A stretch of DNA of 64,000 nt from Luteibacter aegosomatis (GTDB lineage: Bacteria > Pseudomonadota > Gammaproteobacteria > Xanthomonadales > Rhodanobacteraceae). A model generated the notes under the pieces. That model was not told where the DNA came from, did no database searches, and saw only the letters and a list, made by a program, of their open reading frames with translations. Positions 39,865-50,220 of this stretch are shown in pieces; positions within the stretch are counted from its first letter, which is position 1, and the number at the start of each line of letters is the position of its first letter. The position numbers and the translations under genes were made by a program. The stretch is taken from the NCBI RefSeq assembly GCF_023078455.1, contig NZ_CP095740.1, positions 3,088,001 through 3,152,000 on the forward strand, written 5' to 3'.

Positions 39865-40614
39865 ATGAGCAAGCGGTTCGAAGGCAAGATCGTGGCGATC
39901 ACCGGGGGCAGCGAAGGCATCGGCCTGGCAACGGCCCGGCGCTTCGCCGAAGAAGGCGCCACCGTCTACATCACCGGGCGCCGCCAGGACGCGCTGGACG
40001 AGGCGATCCGATCCATCGGACACGGCGCCTCCGCCATCCAGGGCGACGCGTCCAACCTCGATGACCTCGACCGGCTCTATGCGCGTATCGAGGCTGACCA
40101 TGGCCGTCTCGACGTGGTGTTCGCCAACGCCGGCCTGGCCGATCCGACGCCGAAGCCGCTCGGCGAGGTCACCCCGGAAAACTTCGATCGCGCCTTTGGC
40201 CTTAACGTGCGCGGCCTGTTCTTCACCGCGCAGAAGGCCCTGCCCCTGCTCTCGTCGGGCGGCTCGATCATCCTCAACGGCTCGGTCGCCGGCAGCAAGG
40301 GCTTCCCCGGCCAGTCGCTCTACAATGCAACGAAGGCCGCGGTACGCTCGTTCGCGCGCAGCTGGACGGCCGATCTGGCCCCGCGCGGGATCCGGGTCAA
40401 CGTGGTCGCGCCTGGCGGCACCGACACCCAGCTGATGCGGACGTATCTCGATACGCGCCCCGGCTTCACGGAAGTGCTCGACCAGATGATTCCGCTCGGT
40501 CGCCTGGGCAAGCCGGACGAGATCGCCAACGTGGTCCTGTTCCTGGCGTCGGCCGAGAGCAGCTACGTGGCAGGCGTCGAACTGTTCGTGGACGGCGGCT
40601 CCATCGCCGTCTGA
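39865..40614 (+). CDS. Short-chain dehydrogenase/reductase
   Basis: 249 residues, classical SDR: TGGSEGIGLA cofactor loop, NAGLADPT, catalytic Ser in NGSVAGSKG and Tyr/Lys in YNATKAA (YxxxK). Arg in ITGRRQ suggests NADP(H). Substrate unknown; the divergent TetR suggests an inducible detoxification reaction. Confidence 0.9.
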   Translation: MSKRFEGKIVAITGGSEGIGLATARRFAEEGATVYITGRRQDALDEAIRSIGHGASAIQGDASNLDDLDRLYARIEADHGRLDVVFANAGLADPTPKPLGEVTPENFDRAFGLNVRGLFFTAQKALPLLSSGGSIILNGSVAGSKGFPGQSLYNATKAAVRSFARSWTADLAPRGIRVNVVAPGGTDTQLMRTYLDTRPGFTEVLDQMIPLGRLGKPDEIANVVLFLASAESSYVAGVELFVDGGSIAV

Positions 40615-40635
40615 TCCACCGGTAACCGAGCATAA

Positions 40636-40667
40636 AAAAACCCGGCATCTCGCGATGCCGGGTTTTT
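40636..40667. terminator. Bidirectional terminator between SDR and pnp
   Basis: Stem AAAAACCCGGCATC/GATGCCGGGTTTTT with TCGC loop. It separates the plus-strand SDR from the minus-strand pnp. Confidence 0.92.
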
Positions 40668-40688
40668 GTGTCACCGCGACGCTGGGAC

Positions 40689-42794
40689 TCAGCTTGCGGC
40701 GCCCTCTTCCTCGGTCACGGCCTTCATCGACAGGCGGATGCGGCCCTGCTTGTCGACTTCGAGTACCTTGACCTTGACGATGTCGCCTTCCTTCAGCTTG
40801 TCGGAGACCTTCTCGACGCGCTCGCTGGAAATCTGCGAGACGTGCACGAGACCGTCCTTGCCCGGCATGATGGTGACGAACGCGCCGAAGTCCATCAGCT
40901 TGGCGACCTTGCCCTCGTAGATGCGGCCCGGCTCCACGTCGGACACGATCTGCTCGATGCGCTTGCGGGCGGCTTCGGCCGCTTCGCGGTTGACCGAGGC
41001 GATCACGACGTTGCCGTCGTCCGTGATGTCGATGGTGGTGCCGGTCTCTTCGGTGATCGAGCGGATGGTGGCGCCGCCCTTGCCGATGACTTCGCGGATC
41101 TTGTCCGGGTGGATCTTGATCGTGAGCAGGCGCGGGGCGAACTCGCTCATTTCCGAACGGGCCGTGCTCATCACCTTGGCCATCTCGCCGAGGATGTGCG
41201 TACGGCCGCGCTTGGCCTGGGCCAGCGCCGTGCGCATGATCTCTTCGGTGATGCCCTCGATCTTGATGTCCATCTGCAGCGCGGACACGCCGTCGGCGGT
41301 ACCGGCCACCTTGAAGTCCATGTCGCCGAGATGGTCTTCGTCACCCAGGATGTCGGAGAGCACGACGAAGTCGTCGCCTTCCTTCACCAGGCCCATGGCG
41401 ATACCGGCCACCGGCGCCTTGAGCGGCACGCCGGCGTCCATCATCGCGAGCGACGAGCCGCAGACCGAGGCCATCGACGAGGAACCGTTCGACTCGGTGA
41501 TTTCCGAGACGACGCGCACGACGTACGGGAATTCCTCGATGGTCGGCTTGACGGCCTGCACGCCGCGCTTGGCGAGACGGCCATGGCCGATCTCGCGACG
41601 CTTCGGGGCGCCGAAGCGACCGGTCTCGCCCACCGAGAACGGAGGGAAGTTGTAGTGGAACAGGAAGGTGTCCTTCGACTCGCCTTCCGGCGCGTCGATG
41701 ATCTGCGCGTCGCGGGTGGTGCCCAGCGTGGCCACGACCAGCGCCTGCGTTTCGCCGCGGGTGAACAGCGCCGAACCGTGGGTGCGCGGCAGCACGCCGA
41801 CGCGAACCGAGATCGGGCGGACGTCGTCGAGCTGGCGACCGTCGATGCGCACCTTGGTGGCGAGCACGCCGTCACGCAGGGTGCGGTACTCGACTTCACC
41901 GAACGCGGCGGCGATGTCGCCGTCGGTCCAGCCGTTGGCTTCGGCGTCGGCGGCGATGGCGGTCTTGACGTCGGTCTTCAGCGCGCTGATGACGTCGCGA
42001 CGGGCCAGCTTGTCGCGGATCTGGAAGGCTTCGGTGAAGCGGTTGCCGACGGCGGCCTTGACCGCGTCGTACAGCGCCGTCTTCGGTGCCGGGGCTTCCC
42101 ACTTGAAGGTCTTGGCACCGGCCTCGGCGACGAACGCGTTGATCGCGGAGATCGCAGCCTGCATGGCCTGGTGGCCATGGACCACGGCGCCGAGCATGAC
42201 GTCTTCGCTGAGCAGCTTGGCTTCGGATTCGACCATGAGCACGGCGTTGGCCGTGCCGGCGACGACGAGGTCGAGGTCGGAGGTCTTCAGCTCGGTGGCC
42301 GTCGGGTTCAGGATGTACTGACCGTTGGCGTAACCGACGCGGGCGGCACCGATCGGGCCCTTGAAGGGCACGCCGGCGAGCGTCATCGCGGCCGAGGCGC
42401 CGAGCAGCGCCGGGATGTCACCGTCCACTTCCGGGTTCAGCGAGACAACCTGGGCGATGACCTGGATCTCGTTGCGGAACTCTTCCGGGAACAGCGGACG
42501 AAGCGGACGATCGATGAGGCGCGAAGTCAGCGTCTCCTTCTCGGTCGGACGGCCTTCGCGCTTGAAGAAGCCACCCGGGATGCGACCGGCGGAGTAGAAC
42601 TTCTCCGTGTAGTCGACCGTGAGGGGGAAGAAGTCCTGGCCTTCGCGCGCCTTCGGCGCCGCGACGACCGTCACCAGGACGACGGTGCCGCCCATGCTGA
42701 CCATGACCGCACCGGAAGCCTGCCGGGCGATTTCGCCCGTCTCCAGTGTGACTTCGTGACTACCGTACTGGAATGACTTGGTTACTTTCGCCAC
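40689..42794 (-). CDS. pnp: Polynucleotide phosphorylase
   Basis: 701 residues: two RNase PH-like domains, then KH ([13 protein letters not shown] region) and S1 ([20 protein letters not shown]) domains. It degrades RNA 3'-to-5' using phosphate and is part of the degradosome. Starts with GTG at 42794, AGGAG 8 bases upstream. Follows rpsO by 30 bases, the usual pair. Confidence 0.96.
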   Translation of the reverse strand: MAKVTKSFQYGSHEVTLETGEIARQASGAVMVSMGGTVVLVTVVAAPKAREGQDFFPLTVDYTEKFYSAGRIPGGFFKREGRPTEKETLTSRLIDRPLRPLFPEEFRNEIQVIAQVVSLNPEVDGDIPALLGASAAMTLAGVPFKGPIGAARVGYANGQYILNPTATELKTSDLDLVVAGTANAVLMVESEAKLLSEDVMLGAVVHGHQAMQAAISAINAFVAEAGAKTFKWEAPAPKTALYDAVKAAVGNRFTEAFQIRDKLARRDVISALKTDVKTAIAADAEANGWTDGDIAAAFGEVEYRTLRDGVLATKVRIDGRQLDDVRPISVRVGVLPRTHGSALFTRGETQALVVATLGTTRDAQIIDAPEGESKDTFLFHYNFPPFSVGETGRFGAPKRREIGHGRLAKRGVQAVKPTIEEFPYVVRVVSEITESNGSSSMASVCGSSLAMMDAGVPLKAPVAGIAMGLVKEGDDFVVLSDILGDEDHLGDMDFKVAGTADGVSALQMDIKIEGITEEIMRTALAQAKRGRTHILGEMAKVMSTARSEMSEFAPRLLTIKIHPDKIREVIGKGGATIRSITEETGTTIDITDDGNVVIASVNREAAEAARKRIEQIVSDVEPGRIYEGKVAKLMDFGAFVTIMPGKDGLVHVSQISSERVEKVSDKLKEGDIVKVKVLEVDKQGRIRLSMKAVTEEEGAAS

Positions 42795-42824
42795 TTCGAT
42801 CTCTCCTCGTCCTGTTCCGGTGGT

Positions 42825-43094
42825 TTAGCGGCGCAGGCCGAGGCGTTCGATCAGGCTCTGATAACGAGCGAGATCGCTCTTCTTGAGGTAGGCCAGCAGC
42901 GTCTTGCGCTTGTTGACCATCTTGAGCAGGCCACGACGCGAGTGGTGATCCTGCTTGTGCGCCTGGAAGTGATCCTGGAGCGCGGTGATGTTGGCGGACA
43001 GCAGCGCGACCTGGACTTCGGTCGAGCCGGTGTCGTTTTCCTTGCGACCGAAGTCCTTGATGATCTGGCTGGTCTGTTCGACGGTGAGCGACAT
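42825..43094 (-). CDS. rpsO: 30S ribosomal protein S15
   Basis: 89 residues, as in E. coli. [22 protein letters not shown] carries the 16S helix 22 binding residues. Binds 16S rRNA early in 30S assembly. A structured leader lies before its start. Confidence 0.97.
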   Translation of the reverse strand: MSLTVEQTSQIIKDFGRKENDTGSTEVQVALLSANITALQDHFQAHKQDHHSRRGLLKMVNKRKTLLAYLKKSDLARYQSLIERLGLRR

Positions 43095-43120
43095 GTGAAT
43101 CGATTCCTTAAAAGCGGGTG

Positions 43121-43170
43121 CGAGACTTGCGCAACCTCACCGGAGCACCGCTGAAGTTGCGCAAGCCTCG
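43121..43170 (-). promoter_or_regulatory. Structured leader of rpsO, possible S15 feedback site
   Basis: Stem of 10 bp (CTTGCGCAAC/GTTGCGCAAG) extended by CGAG/CTCG across one mismatch, loop of 20 bases. It lies 27-76 bases before the ATG of rpsO on the minus strand, with no T-run after it, so it is not a terminator. S15 binds its own leader in several bacteria; this is a structural candidate only. Confidence 0.4.
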
Positions 43171-43238
43171 CTTTATGATGAAAGCCGTTAAACGAGCACG
43201 TAATTGTAACGTCCCGGCAGTAGCGGCAACAAGCCCGG

Positions 43239-44156
43239 TCAGGCCGAGGGCAGGTTGAACCCCCGGAGAACCCTGAGCATTCCGTCCGGCGCCACCTCAC
43301 CCAGGGCCATCAGCCGGCCATCGGCGCCCCACACCCCGCAGCGCCCCGTGGTGGCGCCCTCCCCCAGCGGCACCGGCTGGCCGAAACCCAGTACCCGGGT
43401 TTGCGGCTTATCGAGTTCCACCCGGGGAATATGTGCAAGGCCGGCGTCGACGGGCAGCAGGCAGGCGTCGAGCGGGTCCGGACCGGTGTCGGCGGCCTCG
43501 CGAAGCTGGTCGATCGTGACCATCGACGGGGCCATGAACGGCTCCACCCAAAGGCGGCGCAGGCCGGTCAGGTGGGCACCGCAGCCCAGGTGGGCGCCGA
43601 GATCGACGGCCAGGCTGCGCACGTAGGTGCCCGAACCGCATTCGACGAAGAGCCGTAACGTGTCCCCTGACCGCTCGATCACGTCCAGCCGGTAAACGTC
43701 GACCTCACGCGAGGGCACGTCCACCGCCTCGCCGCGCCGGGCACGCACGTAGAGCGGCACGCCGTCCTGCTTGATGGCCGAATACGCCGGGGGTATCTGG
43801 ACGATGTGGCCACGCAACGTCGCGAGGGCGGCGTCGATCGCCGCGTCGTCGAGGGGCGGTACCGGACGGGTGTCGACCACCTCGCCTTCCAGGTCGGCCG
43901 TGGTGGTCGTGACCCCTAGCCGCACCTCGGCCTCGTAGGCCTTGCGCGAACCGAGCAGCCAGCCGGCGAGCTTGGTCGCCTCGCCGAAACACAGCGGCAG
44001 CAAGCCGGTGGCGAGCGGATCGAGGCTGCCGGTGTGACCGCCCTTGGCAGCGCCCACGAGCCGACGGGCCGCCTGCAGGGCCTGGTTGGAACTCAGGCCC
44101 AGCGGCTTGTCGAGCAGGAGGATGCCGTGGATGTCACGAAAGGATCGGCGGGTCAT
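43239..44156 (-). CDS. truB: tRNA pseudouridine-55 synthase TruB
   Basis: 305 residues. GILLLDKPLGLSSNQ at the start and GGHTGSLDPLATGLLP (catalytic Asp) are family signatures. It makes pseudouridine in the T-loop of tRNAs. The gap to rbfA upstream is about 200 bp and is filled by repeat pair D, unlike the compact order in E. coli. Confidence 0.96.
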   Translation of the reverse strand: MTRRSFRDIHGILLLDKPLGLSSNQALQAARRLVGAAKGGHTGSLDPLATGLLPLCFGEATKLAGWLLGSRKAYEAEVRLGVTTTTADLEGEVVDTRPVPPLDDAAIDAALATLRGHIVQIPPAYSAIKQDGVPLYVRARRGEAVDVPSREVDVYRLDVIERSGDTLRLFVECGSGTYVRSLAVDLGAHLGCGAHLTGLRRLWVEPFMAPSMVTIDQLREAADTGPDPLDACLLPVDAGLAHIPRVELDKPQTRVLGFGQPVPLGEGATTGRCGVWGADGRLMALGEVAPDGMLRVLRGFNLPSA

Positions 44157-44187
44157 GGAGTCAGGAAATAACGTCTACTACCGGAGA

Positions 44188-44345
44188 GGTGGGAGTGGAC
44201 CGTGTCCGCGAACCCTCGAACTCGCCTACGGGCGAATGAGGCTTTGCGATGATCGAGCGAGATTTCGACCGCTCGCACAACGTGACGCACGGCCTCGTTC
44301 GCGATAGCCAGCCCTGAGGGTTCGCGGACACGGTCCGCTCCCACC
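44188..44345. repeat. REP-like inverted pair D inside the operon
   Basis: 30-bp arms, 44188-44217 and 44316-44345, one mismatch. Core GCGGAC-ACG-GTCCGC with TCGC and GCTCCCACC flanks, in the opposite orientation to A-C (TCGC ends face inward). It occupies the rbfA-truB gap, so it is transcribed within the ribosome-maturation operon. Confidence 0.9.
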
Positions 44346-44357
44346 CCAGGCGGCGGC

Positions 44358-44732
44358 TCATTCCTCGCCGGCGGGCTCCGCCGGCGGTACGGGGTTTTCG
44401 CGCAGCAGCGTCTCGATGCGCTCGCCGCGGTCGACCGATTCGTCGTACTTGAAACGCAGCTCGGGCACGCGGCGAAGGCGCATGGAGCGCGAAAGCTCCC
44501 GGCGGAATTCCTTGGCCAGCTCCTTGAGGGCCTTCACGGCCTCGGCCGACTTCTCGGGCATCAGCGCGGTCACCCACACGGTGGCCACGTCCAGGTCCTT
44601 GGTCGTTTCCACGTCGGACACGCTGACGGATGGCAACGCATGGTCGCGCACGGCGGCATGCACCAGCAGGCCGATCTCGCGGCGAAGCTCGGCGGACACG
44701 CGGTCGGTGCGCTTGAAATCACGGGACGGCAT
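44358..44732 (-). CDS. rbfA: 30S ribosome-binding factor A
   Basis: 124 residues, KH-type fold. RTDRVSAELRREIGLLVH at the start and PELRFKYDESVDRGERI at the end are the conserved parts. It acts in late 30S maturation and cold adaptation. Ribosome site AGGAGG 6 bases before ATG. A terminator lies between infB and this gene. Confidence 0.95.
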   Translation of the reverse strand: MPSRDFKRTDRVSAELRREIGLLVHAAVRDHALPSVSVSDVETTKDLDVATVWVTALMPEKSAEAVKALKELAKEFRRELSRSMRLRRVPELRFKYDESVDRGERIETLLRENPVPPAEPAGEE

Positions 44733-44752
44733 ATCCGCCTCCTATAAACGAG

Positions 44753-44780
44753 AAAAGCCTCCCCGGCGAACCGGGGAGGC
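44753..44780 (-). terminator. Intrinsic terminator between infB and rbfA
   Basis: Minus strand GCCTCCCCGG/CCGGGGAGGC with TTCG loop, then TTTTCTCG. It starts 14 bases after the infB stop and precedes the rbfA ribosome site, so it must be read through or rbfA has another promoter. Confidence 0.75.
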
Positions 44781-44793
44781 GCTTTGCAAGGGC

Positions 44794-47691
44794 TTACAGC
44801 GTACGGGCGACTTCGATGCGCTCGAAGCACTCGATCTGGTCGCCGACCTTCACGTCGTTGTACTGCTTCACCGCGATACCGCACTCGGTGCCGTTGCGGA
44901 CCTCGTCCACCAGCTCCTTGAAGCGGCGCAGCGATTCCAGTTCGCCCTGGAACACCACCACGTTGTCGCGAAGCACGCGGATCGGCTTGGAACGCTTGAC
45001 GATGCCTTCGATGACCATGCAACCGGCCACCGCGCCGAACTTCGACGAACGGAACACGTCGCGCACCTGGGCGATACCGATGATCTCCTCGCGAACTTCC
45101 ATGCCGAGCAGGCCGGACGCCGCCTGCTTCACCTGGTCGATCACGTCGTAGATGATCGAGAAGTAGCGGACGTCGAGGCCCGCCGTATCGATCACCTTGC
45201 GCGCCGACGCGTCGGCACGGACGTTGAAGCCGATGATGAGCGCCTTGGAGGCCGCCGCCAGCTGGGCTTCGGACTCGGTGATGCCACCGACGCCGGAGGA
45301 GATGACGTTCACCTTGACCAGGTCGTTGCCGATCTGGGTAAGCGAATCGCGCAACGCTTCGACCGAACCCTGCACGTCGGCCTTGACCAGGATATTGAGG
45401 GTCTGCTGGCCTTCGCCCTGGCCCATCTGGGCCATGATGTCTTCCAGGCGGTTCGACTTGGTGACCAGACGGTTCTCGCGACGCTTCTGCTGACGCTCGG
45501 CGGCCACCTGGCGGGCGAGGCGCTCGTCCTCGACGGCCACGAAGTCGTCACCCGACTCCGGCACGCCGGACAGACCCAGCACCTGCACCGGGATGGACGG
45601 GCCCGCTTCGGCGACCTGCTTGCCGGTTTCGTCGATGAGCGCGCGCATGCGGCCGTATTCGACGCCACAGACGACGAAGTCGCCCTTCTTCAGCGTGCCC
45701 TGCTGCACCAGTACGGTGGCCACCGGACCGCGACCGCGATCGAGGCTGGATTCGATGACCACGCCCGAGGCGCGGCCGTCGGCCACGGCCTTGAGCTCCA
45801 TCACTTCGGCCTGGATCGAGATCGCGTCGAGCAGTTCGTCGATACCCATGCCAGTCTTCGCCGAGACCGGCACGAACTGCGTATCGCCGCCCCAGTCTTC
45901 CGGGATGACTTCGAGATTCGCGAGGCCCTGCTTGACGTGGTCGACGTTGGTGTCCGACTTGTCCATCTTGGTCAGCGCGACGATCAGCGGCACCTTGGCG
46001 GCACGCGCATGCTTCACCGCCTCGGCGGTCTGCGGCATGACGCCGTCGTCGGCGGCGACGACCAGTACCACGATGTCCGTGGACTGCGCGCCGCGCGCAC
46101 GCATGGCGGTGAACGCCGCGTGGCCCGGGGTGTCGAGGAAGGTCACCACGCCGCGGCTCGTCTCGACGTGGTAAGCGCCGATGTGCTGCGTGATGCCGCC
46201 GGCTTCGCCCGAGGCGACCTTGGTGCGACGGATGTAGTCGAGCAGCGAGGTCTTGCCGTGGTCGACGTGGCCCATGATGGTGACCACCGGCGGACGGGTG
46301 ACCTTCTCGCCGTCGAGCTCGACGCTCTGCGTGTGCGAGGCCAGCGCCGCTTCCGCGTCGTTGTCGGTGGCGCGAACCGGGTTATGGCCCAGCTCTTCGA
46401 CCACCAACGCGGCGGTGTCGTGGTCGATGGTCTGGTTGATGGTCGCCATGACGCCCATCTTGAACAGCGCCTTCACCACCTCGGCACCCTTCACGGCCAT
46501 CTTCTGCGCGAGTTCGGCCACGAGGTTGTTGTCGCCGATGACCACGTCGCGCACCACGGCCGCGGTGGGACGGGTGAACCCGTGAGGACCGCTGGACGCG
46601 ACCTGGCCGCGGCTCGGCTCGATGCGACCGCCACGGCCCGGCTTGCCACGACCGCCCTTGCCGCTGGAACGGCGCGCGCGATCGGCATCGGAAAGATGCA
46701 TCTCGCCGCCGGCGAAGCGCTTGCCACCCGGCTCGCGCTCGCCACCACGGCCACCGTTGCCACCACCGGCGCCGTGCTTCGGGCGCGCATTGCCGCGCGC
46801 GTCGTTGGCGGCGGCGACGGCACCCGGTGCCGGACGCGCCGCCGGCGAACCGGAAGCGGCCGGGCGTGCGGCAGGCGCCGCCGGGCGGACAGCCGCCGGC
46901 GCGGGAGCGGGTGCCGGCAGGGGCGCCGGCTTGGAGACCACGCGCTCGCGCTTACGCGGCTCGTGGATGCGCGGCAGGATCATGCCGAGCGAGCGCGTAT
47001 CGAGCTTGGCGACCTGGTGGGTCGGAGCGTCGTCGGCGCCGGCCGGTGCGGCCGCTTCGCCGGCAGCGGGTGCCGACTCGGGCTGCACGGCCTCGGCGGC
47101 GACGCGCGCCTCCTCGGCGCGAGCCCGCTCGGCGGCGGCCTGCTGCTCGGCTTCGGCCTGGCGACGGGCCTCCGCGGCGGCTTCCTCCTGGCGGCGCGCT
47201 TCGGCCTCGGCAGCCAGGCGGGCTTCTTCGGCCTGCTGGCGGCGCTCGGCTTCCTCGCGACGCTGCGATTCGTCGTGCTCGCGCTGGGCCTGCGATTCGG
47301 CGAGCTTGCGCGCGGCGTCCTCGCGCTCGGCGTCGACCGGTGCGTCTTCGCCGATGGCGCTGCGCTTGACGTAGGTGCGCTTGGCGCGGACTTCGACGTT
47401 GACCGTCTTGGCCGGGCCGGCACCGCGACCGGTGCCCGAGTTCACCTTGAGCTCACCGACGGTGCGGCGCTTGAGGGTGATCTGACGCGGGGCGGAATCG
47501 TCGGTTTCGGCGGCGGCTTCGCTCTTGCCATGCGTGCGGCGCAGGAAACCGAGCAGTTTCACCTTTTCGGTGCTGCTGATGACCTGATCCGCGTTGTTGA
47601 AATTCATCCCGGCCTTGTCGAGCTGCCCAAGGAGCTTCTCGACCGGCATTTCCAGGACCTGGGCCAGTTGTTTGATCGTGACGTCCGACAT
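44794..47691 (-). CDS. infB: Translation initiation factor IF-2
   Basis: 965 residues against 890 in E. coli. N-terminal IF2-N domain, a long Ala/Glu/Arg-rich coiled-coil region (about 115-215), Pro/Ala/Gly linker, then G domain with [17 protein letters not shown] and TKMD, and the C-terminal fMet-tRNA domain. It places initiator tRNA on the 30S with GTP. Start at 47691 gives [11 protein letters not shown]. Confidence 0.96.
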   Translation of the reverse strand: MSDVTIKQLAQVLEMPVEKLLGQLDKAGMNFNNADQVISSTEKVKLLGFLRRTHGKSEAAAETDDSAPRQITLKRRTVGELKVNSGTGRGAGPAKTVNVEVRAKRTYVKRSAIGEDAPVDAEREDAARKLAESQAQREHDESQRREEAERRQQAEEARLAAEAEARRQEEAAAEARRQAEAEQQAAAERARAEEARVAAEAVQPESAPAAGEAAAPAGADDAPTHQVAKLDTRSLGMILPRIHEPRKRERVVSKPAPLPAPAPAPAAVRPAAPAARPAASGSPAARPAPGAVAAANDARGNARPKHGAGGGNGGRGGEREPGGKRFAGGEMHLSDADRARRSSGKGGRGKPGRGGRIEPSRGQVASSGPHGFTRPTAAVVRDVVIGDNNLVAELAQKMAVKGAEVVKALFKMGVMATINQTIDHDTAALVVEELGHNPVRATDNDAEAALASHTQSVELDGEKVTRPPVVTIMGHVDHGKTSLLDYIRRTKVASGEAGGITQHIGAYHVETSRGVVTFLDTPGHAAFTAMRARGAQSTDIVVLVVAADDGVMPQTAEAVKHARAAKVPLIVALTKMDKSDTNVDHVKQGLANLEVIPEDWGGDTQFVPVSAKTGMGIDELLDAISIQAEVMELKAVADGRASGVVIESSLDRGRGPVATVLVQQGTLKKGDFVVCGVEYGRMRALIDETGKQVAEAGPSIPVQVLGLSGVPESGDDFVAVEDERLARQVAAERQQKRRENRLVTKSNRLEDIMAQMGQGEGQQTLNILVKADVQGSVEALRDSLTQIGNDLVKVNVISSGVGGITESEAQLAAASKALIIGFNVRADASARKVIDTAGLDVRYFSIIYDVIDQVKQAASGLLGMEVREEIIGIAQVRDVFRSSKFGAVAGCMVIEGIVKRSKPIRVLRDNVVVFQGELESLRRFKELVDEVRNGTECGIAVKQYNDVKVGDQIECFERIEVARTL

Positions 47692-47771
47692 CGTTCTCTA
47701 ATCTCCGCCGTTCCCGCGCGTACCCACCTTACGTGCCGTTCGATGACCCGTTCGGCTCCTCCATCCGTGGC

Positions 47772-47813
47772 GGAAGGCCCACCGGCCTTCCTCGAGGCGC
47801 CCCTCCAGGGCGC
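47772..47813 (-). other. Two hairpins in the nusA-infB gap
   Basis: The 136-bp gap (47692-47827) holds GGAAGGCC/GGCCTTCC with CACC loop (47772-47791) and GCGCCC/GGGCGC with 5-base loop (47797-47813). Neither has a T-run, so they are more likely processing or translation elements than terminators. Confidence 0.5.
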
Positions 47814-47827
47814 TTCCGGTCTCGCGC

Positions 47828-49336
47828 TTAGCCACCCTTCTCCAGACGGGCGATCATCGGAGCACGCGCGGCCATGATCAGCTGCGAGGCGCGCTCTTCG
47901 GTCATGCCTTCGATATCGATGAGCTCGTCGACCGCGAGGTCGCCGAGGTCGTCGAGCGACTTCACGTTACGCTCGGCGAGGGCGAAGGCGGTGGCCTCGT
48001 CCATACCGTCGAGCTCGAGCAATTCCTGCGAGGGGCCTTCGACGTTTTCTTCGACGGCCAACGCTTCCGTGAGCAGGGCGTCGCGCGCACGGGCGCGAAG
48101 CTCTTCCACGATGTCTTCGTCGAAGCCCTCGACGGCGAGCAGTTCGGCACTGGGCACGTAGGCGATTTCCTCGATGGAGGAGAAGCCTTCCGAAACCAGG
48201 ATGCCGGCGATTTCCTCGTCGACTTCGAGCTTTTCCTGGAACAGGTTGAGCGCGGCGGCCTGCTCGGCTTCGCTCTTGGCGGTGACCTGATCCTGCGTCA
48301 TCACGTTGAGCTGCCAGCCGGTGAGCTTGCTGGCCAGGCGCACGTTCTGGCCGCCGCGGCCGATGGCCTGGGACAGCTTGTCCTCGGCCACCGCGATGTC
48401 CATGGAGTGCTTTTCTTCGTCCATGATGATCGACTGCACTTCGGCCGGCGCCATCGCGTTGATGACGTACTGGGCCTGGTTCTCATGCCACAGGATGATG
48501 TCGACGCGCTCGCCGTTGAGCTCGTTGGACACCGCCTGCACGCGCGAACCGCGCATGCCGATGCACGCGCCGATGGGATCGGTGCGGCTGTCGTGGGCCA
48601 CCACGGCGATCTTGGCGCGATCGCCCGGATCGCGGGCGCAGCCCTTGATCTCGACGAGGCCCTGGCCCACCTCGGGCACCTCGAGCTTGAACAGCTCGAT
48701 CATGAACTCCGGCGCGCTGCGCGAAACGAACAGCTGCGGCCCGCGGATTTCCGACTTCACCTCGTAGAGGTAGCCACGCACGCGATCGCCGACGCGGGCC
48801 GATTCGCGGGGAATCGTCTTGTCGCGCGGGATGAACGCCTCGGCATTGCTGCCCAGGTCGAGGTAAACGTTGCCGCGCTCCACGCGCTTGACGATGCCGG
48901 TGACCAGCTCGCCGACGCGGTCGGCGAAGGCGTCGACCACCTGCTGGCGCTCGGCTTCGCGAACGCGCTGCACGATCACCTGCTTCGCGGCCTGGGCGGC
49001 GATGCGCCCGAACTCGGCGTTTTCGATCTGGTGTTCGATCCAGCCGCCGACCTCGGCGACCTCGCCCTCGCCCGCCTCGTCTTCGGCGTCCATCAGGCGA
49101 ATCTGCCAGGACGGATCTTCCATCTCGCCGTCGTTCTCGATGATCTCCCAGCGACGGAACGTCTCGTAGTCGCCGGTGTCGCGGTTGATCTCGACGCGGA
49201 TGTCGGGATCCTCATCGGGGTAGCGCTTCTTGGCGGCCGAGGCCAGCGCCGCTTCCATGGCTTCGAAAATGACTTCGCGCGGCACGCCCTTTTCGTTGGC
49301 GACCGCGTCGACTACCAGCAAAAGTTCTTTGCTCAT
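47828..49336 (-). CDS. nusA: Transcription termination/antitermination factor NusA
   Basis: 502 residues: N-terminal RNAP-binding domain, S1 ([17 protein letters not shown]), KH1 and KH2 ([35 protein letters not shown]), and two acidic AR repeats at the end, the usual gammaproteobacterial layout. It controls pausing and termination, including its own operon in enterics. ATG at 49336. Confidence 0.96.
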   Translation of the reverse strand: MSKELLLVVDAVANEKGVPREVIFEAMEAALASAAKKRYPDEDPDIRVEINRDTGDYETFRRWEIIENDGEMEDPSWQIRLMDAEDEAGEGEVAEVGGWIEHQIENAEFGRIAAQAAKQVIVQRVREAERQQVVDAFADRVGELVTGIVKRVERGNVYLDLGSNAEAFIPRDKTIPRESARVGDRVRGYLYEVKSEIRGPQLFVSRSAPEFMIELFKLEVPEVGQGLVEIKGCARDPGDRAKIAVVAHDSRTDPIGACIGMRGSRVQAVSNELNGERVDIILWHENQAQYVINAMAPAEVQSIIMDEEKHSMDIAVAEDKLSQAIGRGGQNVRLASKLTGWQLNVMTQDQVTAKSEAEQAAALNLFQEKLEVDEEIAGILVSEGFSSIEEIAYVPSAELLAVEGFDEDIVEELRARARDALLTEALAVEENVEGPSQELLELDGMDEATAFALAERNVKSLDDLGDLAVDELIDIEGMTEERASQLIMAARAPMIARLEKGG

Positions 49337-49385
49337 TGCCGCTACTCCCGTGAGGATGCCCCGCGGCATCCCATCGTTTCGTTAT

Positions 49386-49934
49386 TTATTTGGATTTCTT
49401 CTTCGCGCCCGGCTTGGGCTTGGGCTGCGGCGCATAGCCGAGGGCCACCCAATCGGGCACCACGCGGGCGCTTTCGACGTCCGCGTGTTCGAATTCGAAC
49501 CGACCTGCCTCGCCTTCCAGCACCACGCGCTCGCCGGCCACCTCGACCACGTTGCCCTTGAGGCGGCGACGACCCTCGATGGGGGCCTTCAGCAGCACCT
49601 TCACCTCCTGGCCGGCGACGCGCGCGAACTGCGCCGCCGTGAACAGGGGGCGGTCGATACCGGGCGAGGAGACTTCCAGTACATAGTTGCCGGGGATCGG
49701 ATCTTCAACGTCGAGCCACGCTGAGAATTCGCGGCTGGCGGCTTCGCAATCCTCGATGGTCACCTCGGGCGGCGACTCGGCCGCCTCGCGGCGTTCGCGC
49801 TCGGCATCGGTGACGTCGAGATAGACGCGCAACGTGCTTTGCCCGTCCGACGGGGAGAATTCGATGCCCATGACCTCGAGGCCGAGATCGGCCACGATGT
49901 CCGAGAAGCGCTGTGAGAGTGCGTTGTTGTCCAC
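49386..49934 (-). CDS. rimP: Ribosome maturation factor RimP
   Basis: 182 residues. Aligns with Rim[34 protein letters not shown] and the C-terminal SH3-like domain, then a basic tail ([12 protein letters not shown]). GTG at 49934 matches the family length; the frame is open upstream to a GTG at 50018 but that extension covers a hairpin with U7. Binds 30S during assembly. First gene of the nusA operon. Confidence 0.88.
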   Translation of the reverse strand: MDNNALSQRFSDIVADLGLEVMGIEFSPSDGQSTLRVYLDVTDAERERREAAESPPEVTIEDCEAASREFSAWLDVEDPIPGNYVLEVSSPGIDRPLFTAAQFARVAGQEVKVLLKAPIEGRRRLKGNVVEVAGERVVLEGEAGRFEFEHADVESARVVPDWVALGYAPQPKPKPGAKKKSK

Positions 49935-49966
49935 GTTACCTGCGGTGTTTTCCGGTCGCCAGAAAC

Positions 49967-49988
49967 AAAAAAAGGGCGCGAACGGCCC
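49967..49988 (-). promoter_or_regulatory. Hairpin with U7 in rimP leader
   Basis: Minus strand GGGC(C)G-UUCG-CGCCC followed by seven Us, 33-54 bases before the rimP GTG. A short stem with a bulge, so a leaky terminator or attenuator is more likely than a full stop. Confidence 0.5.
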
Positions 49989-50090
49989 ATTCCTTTCGTC
50001 GCCGATGTATCCCGACACTTTCCTCCAGCGCCCTCCGCGATGCCCTGACGGCGCTCACAGTGTGTCGCAGGGAGCCTCCATGCGCCCAAC

Positions 50091-50129
50091 AAAAAAGCCT
50101 CACGAGGAGGCTTTCTTGTAAAAAGAAAG
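50091..50129 (-). terminator. Terminator with adjacent hairpin upstream of rimP
   Basis: Minus strand: hairpin CTTTCTT/AAGAAAG (50129-50111), then AAAGCCTC/GAGGCTTT (50114-50094) and a U6 run. It could end the GFA transcript, form the 3' end of a small RNA begun at the promoter near 50.2 kb, or act as the first of two attenuators for rimP-nusA. Confidence 0.7.
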
Positions 50130-50190
50130 TTCCTGAAGCGCGGCGGTCACGAATGCCGAAACAATCGTCAACGGCGCTTAAGATTCACGA

Positions 50191-50220
50191 ATTCTATCGT
50201 ATTTTCCAGCCTTCGCGCAA
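50191..50220 (-). promoter_or_regulatory. Candidate rimP-nusA operon promoter
   Basis: Minus strand TTGCGC (50220-50215), 18-bp spacer, TAGAAT (50196-50191) in an AT-rich patch. Transcription would pass two terminator-like hairpins before rimP, giving a leader of about 250 bases. No gene lies in 50130-50310 otherwise. Confidence 0.45.

Noticed and set aside
40668-42776. 702-codon plus-strand frame antisense to pnp
   Set aside because: Mirror of pnp codon bias, rich in Asp/His/Arg with no domain; it also crosses the terminator at 40636-40667 region boundary. pnp is certain.
43121-43170. Intrinsic terminator before rpsO
   Set aside because: The hairpin has a 20-base loop and no T-run on the minus strand, so it is listed as a leader structure instead.
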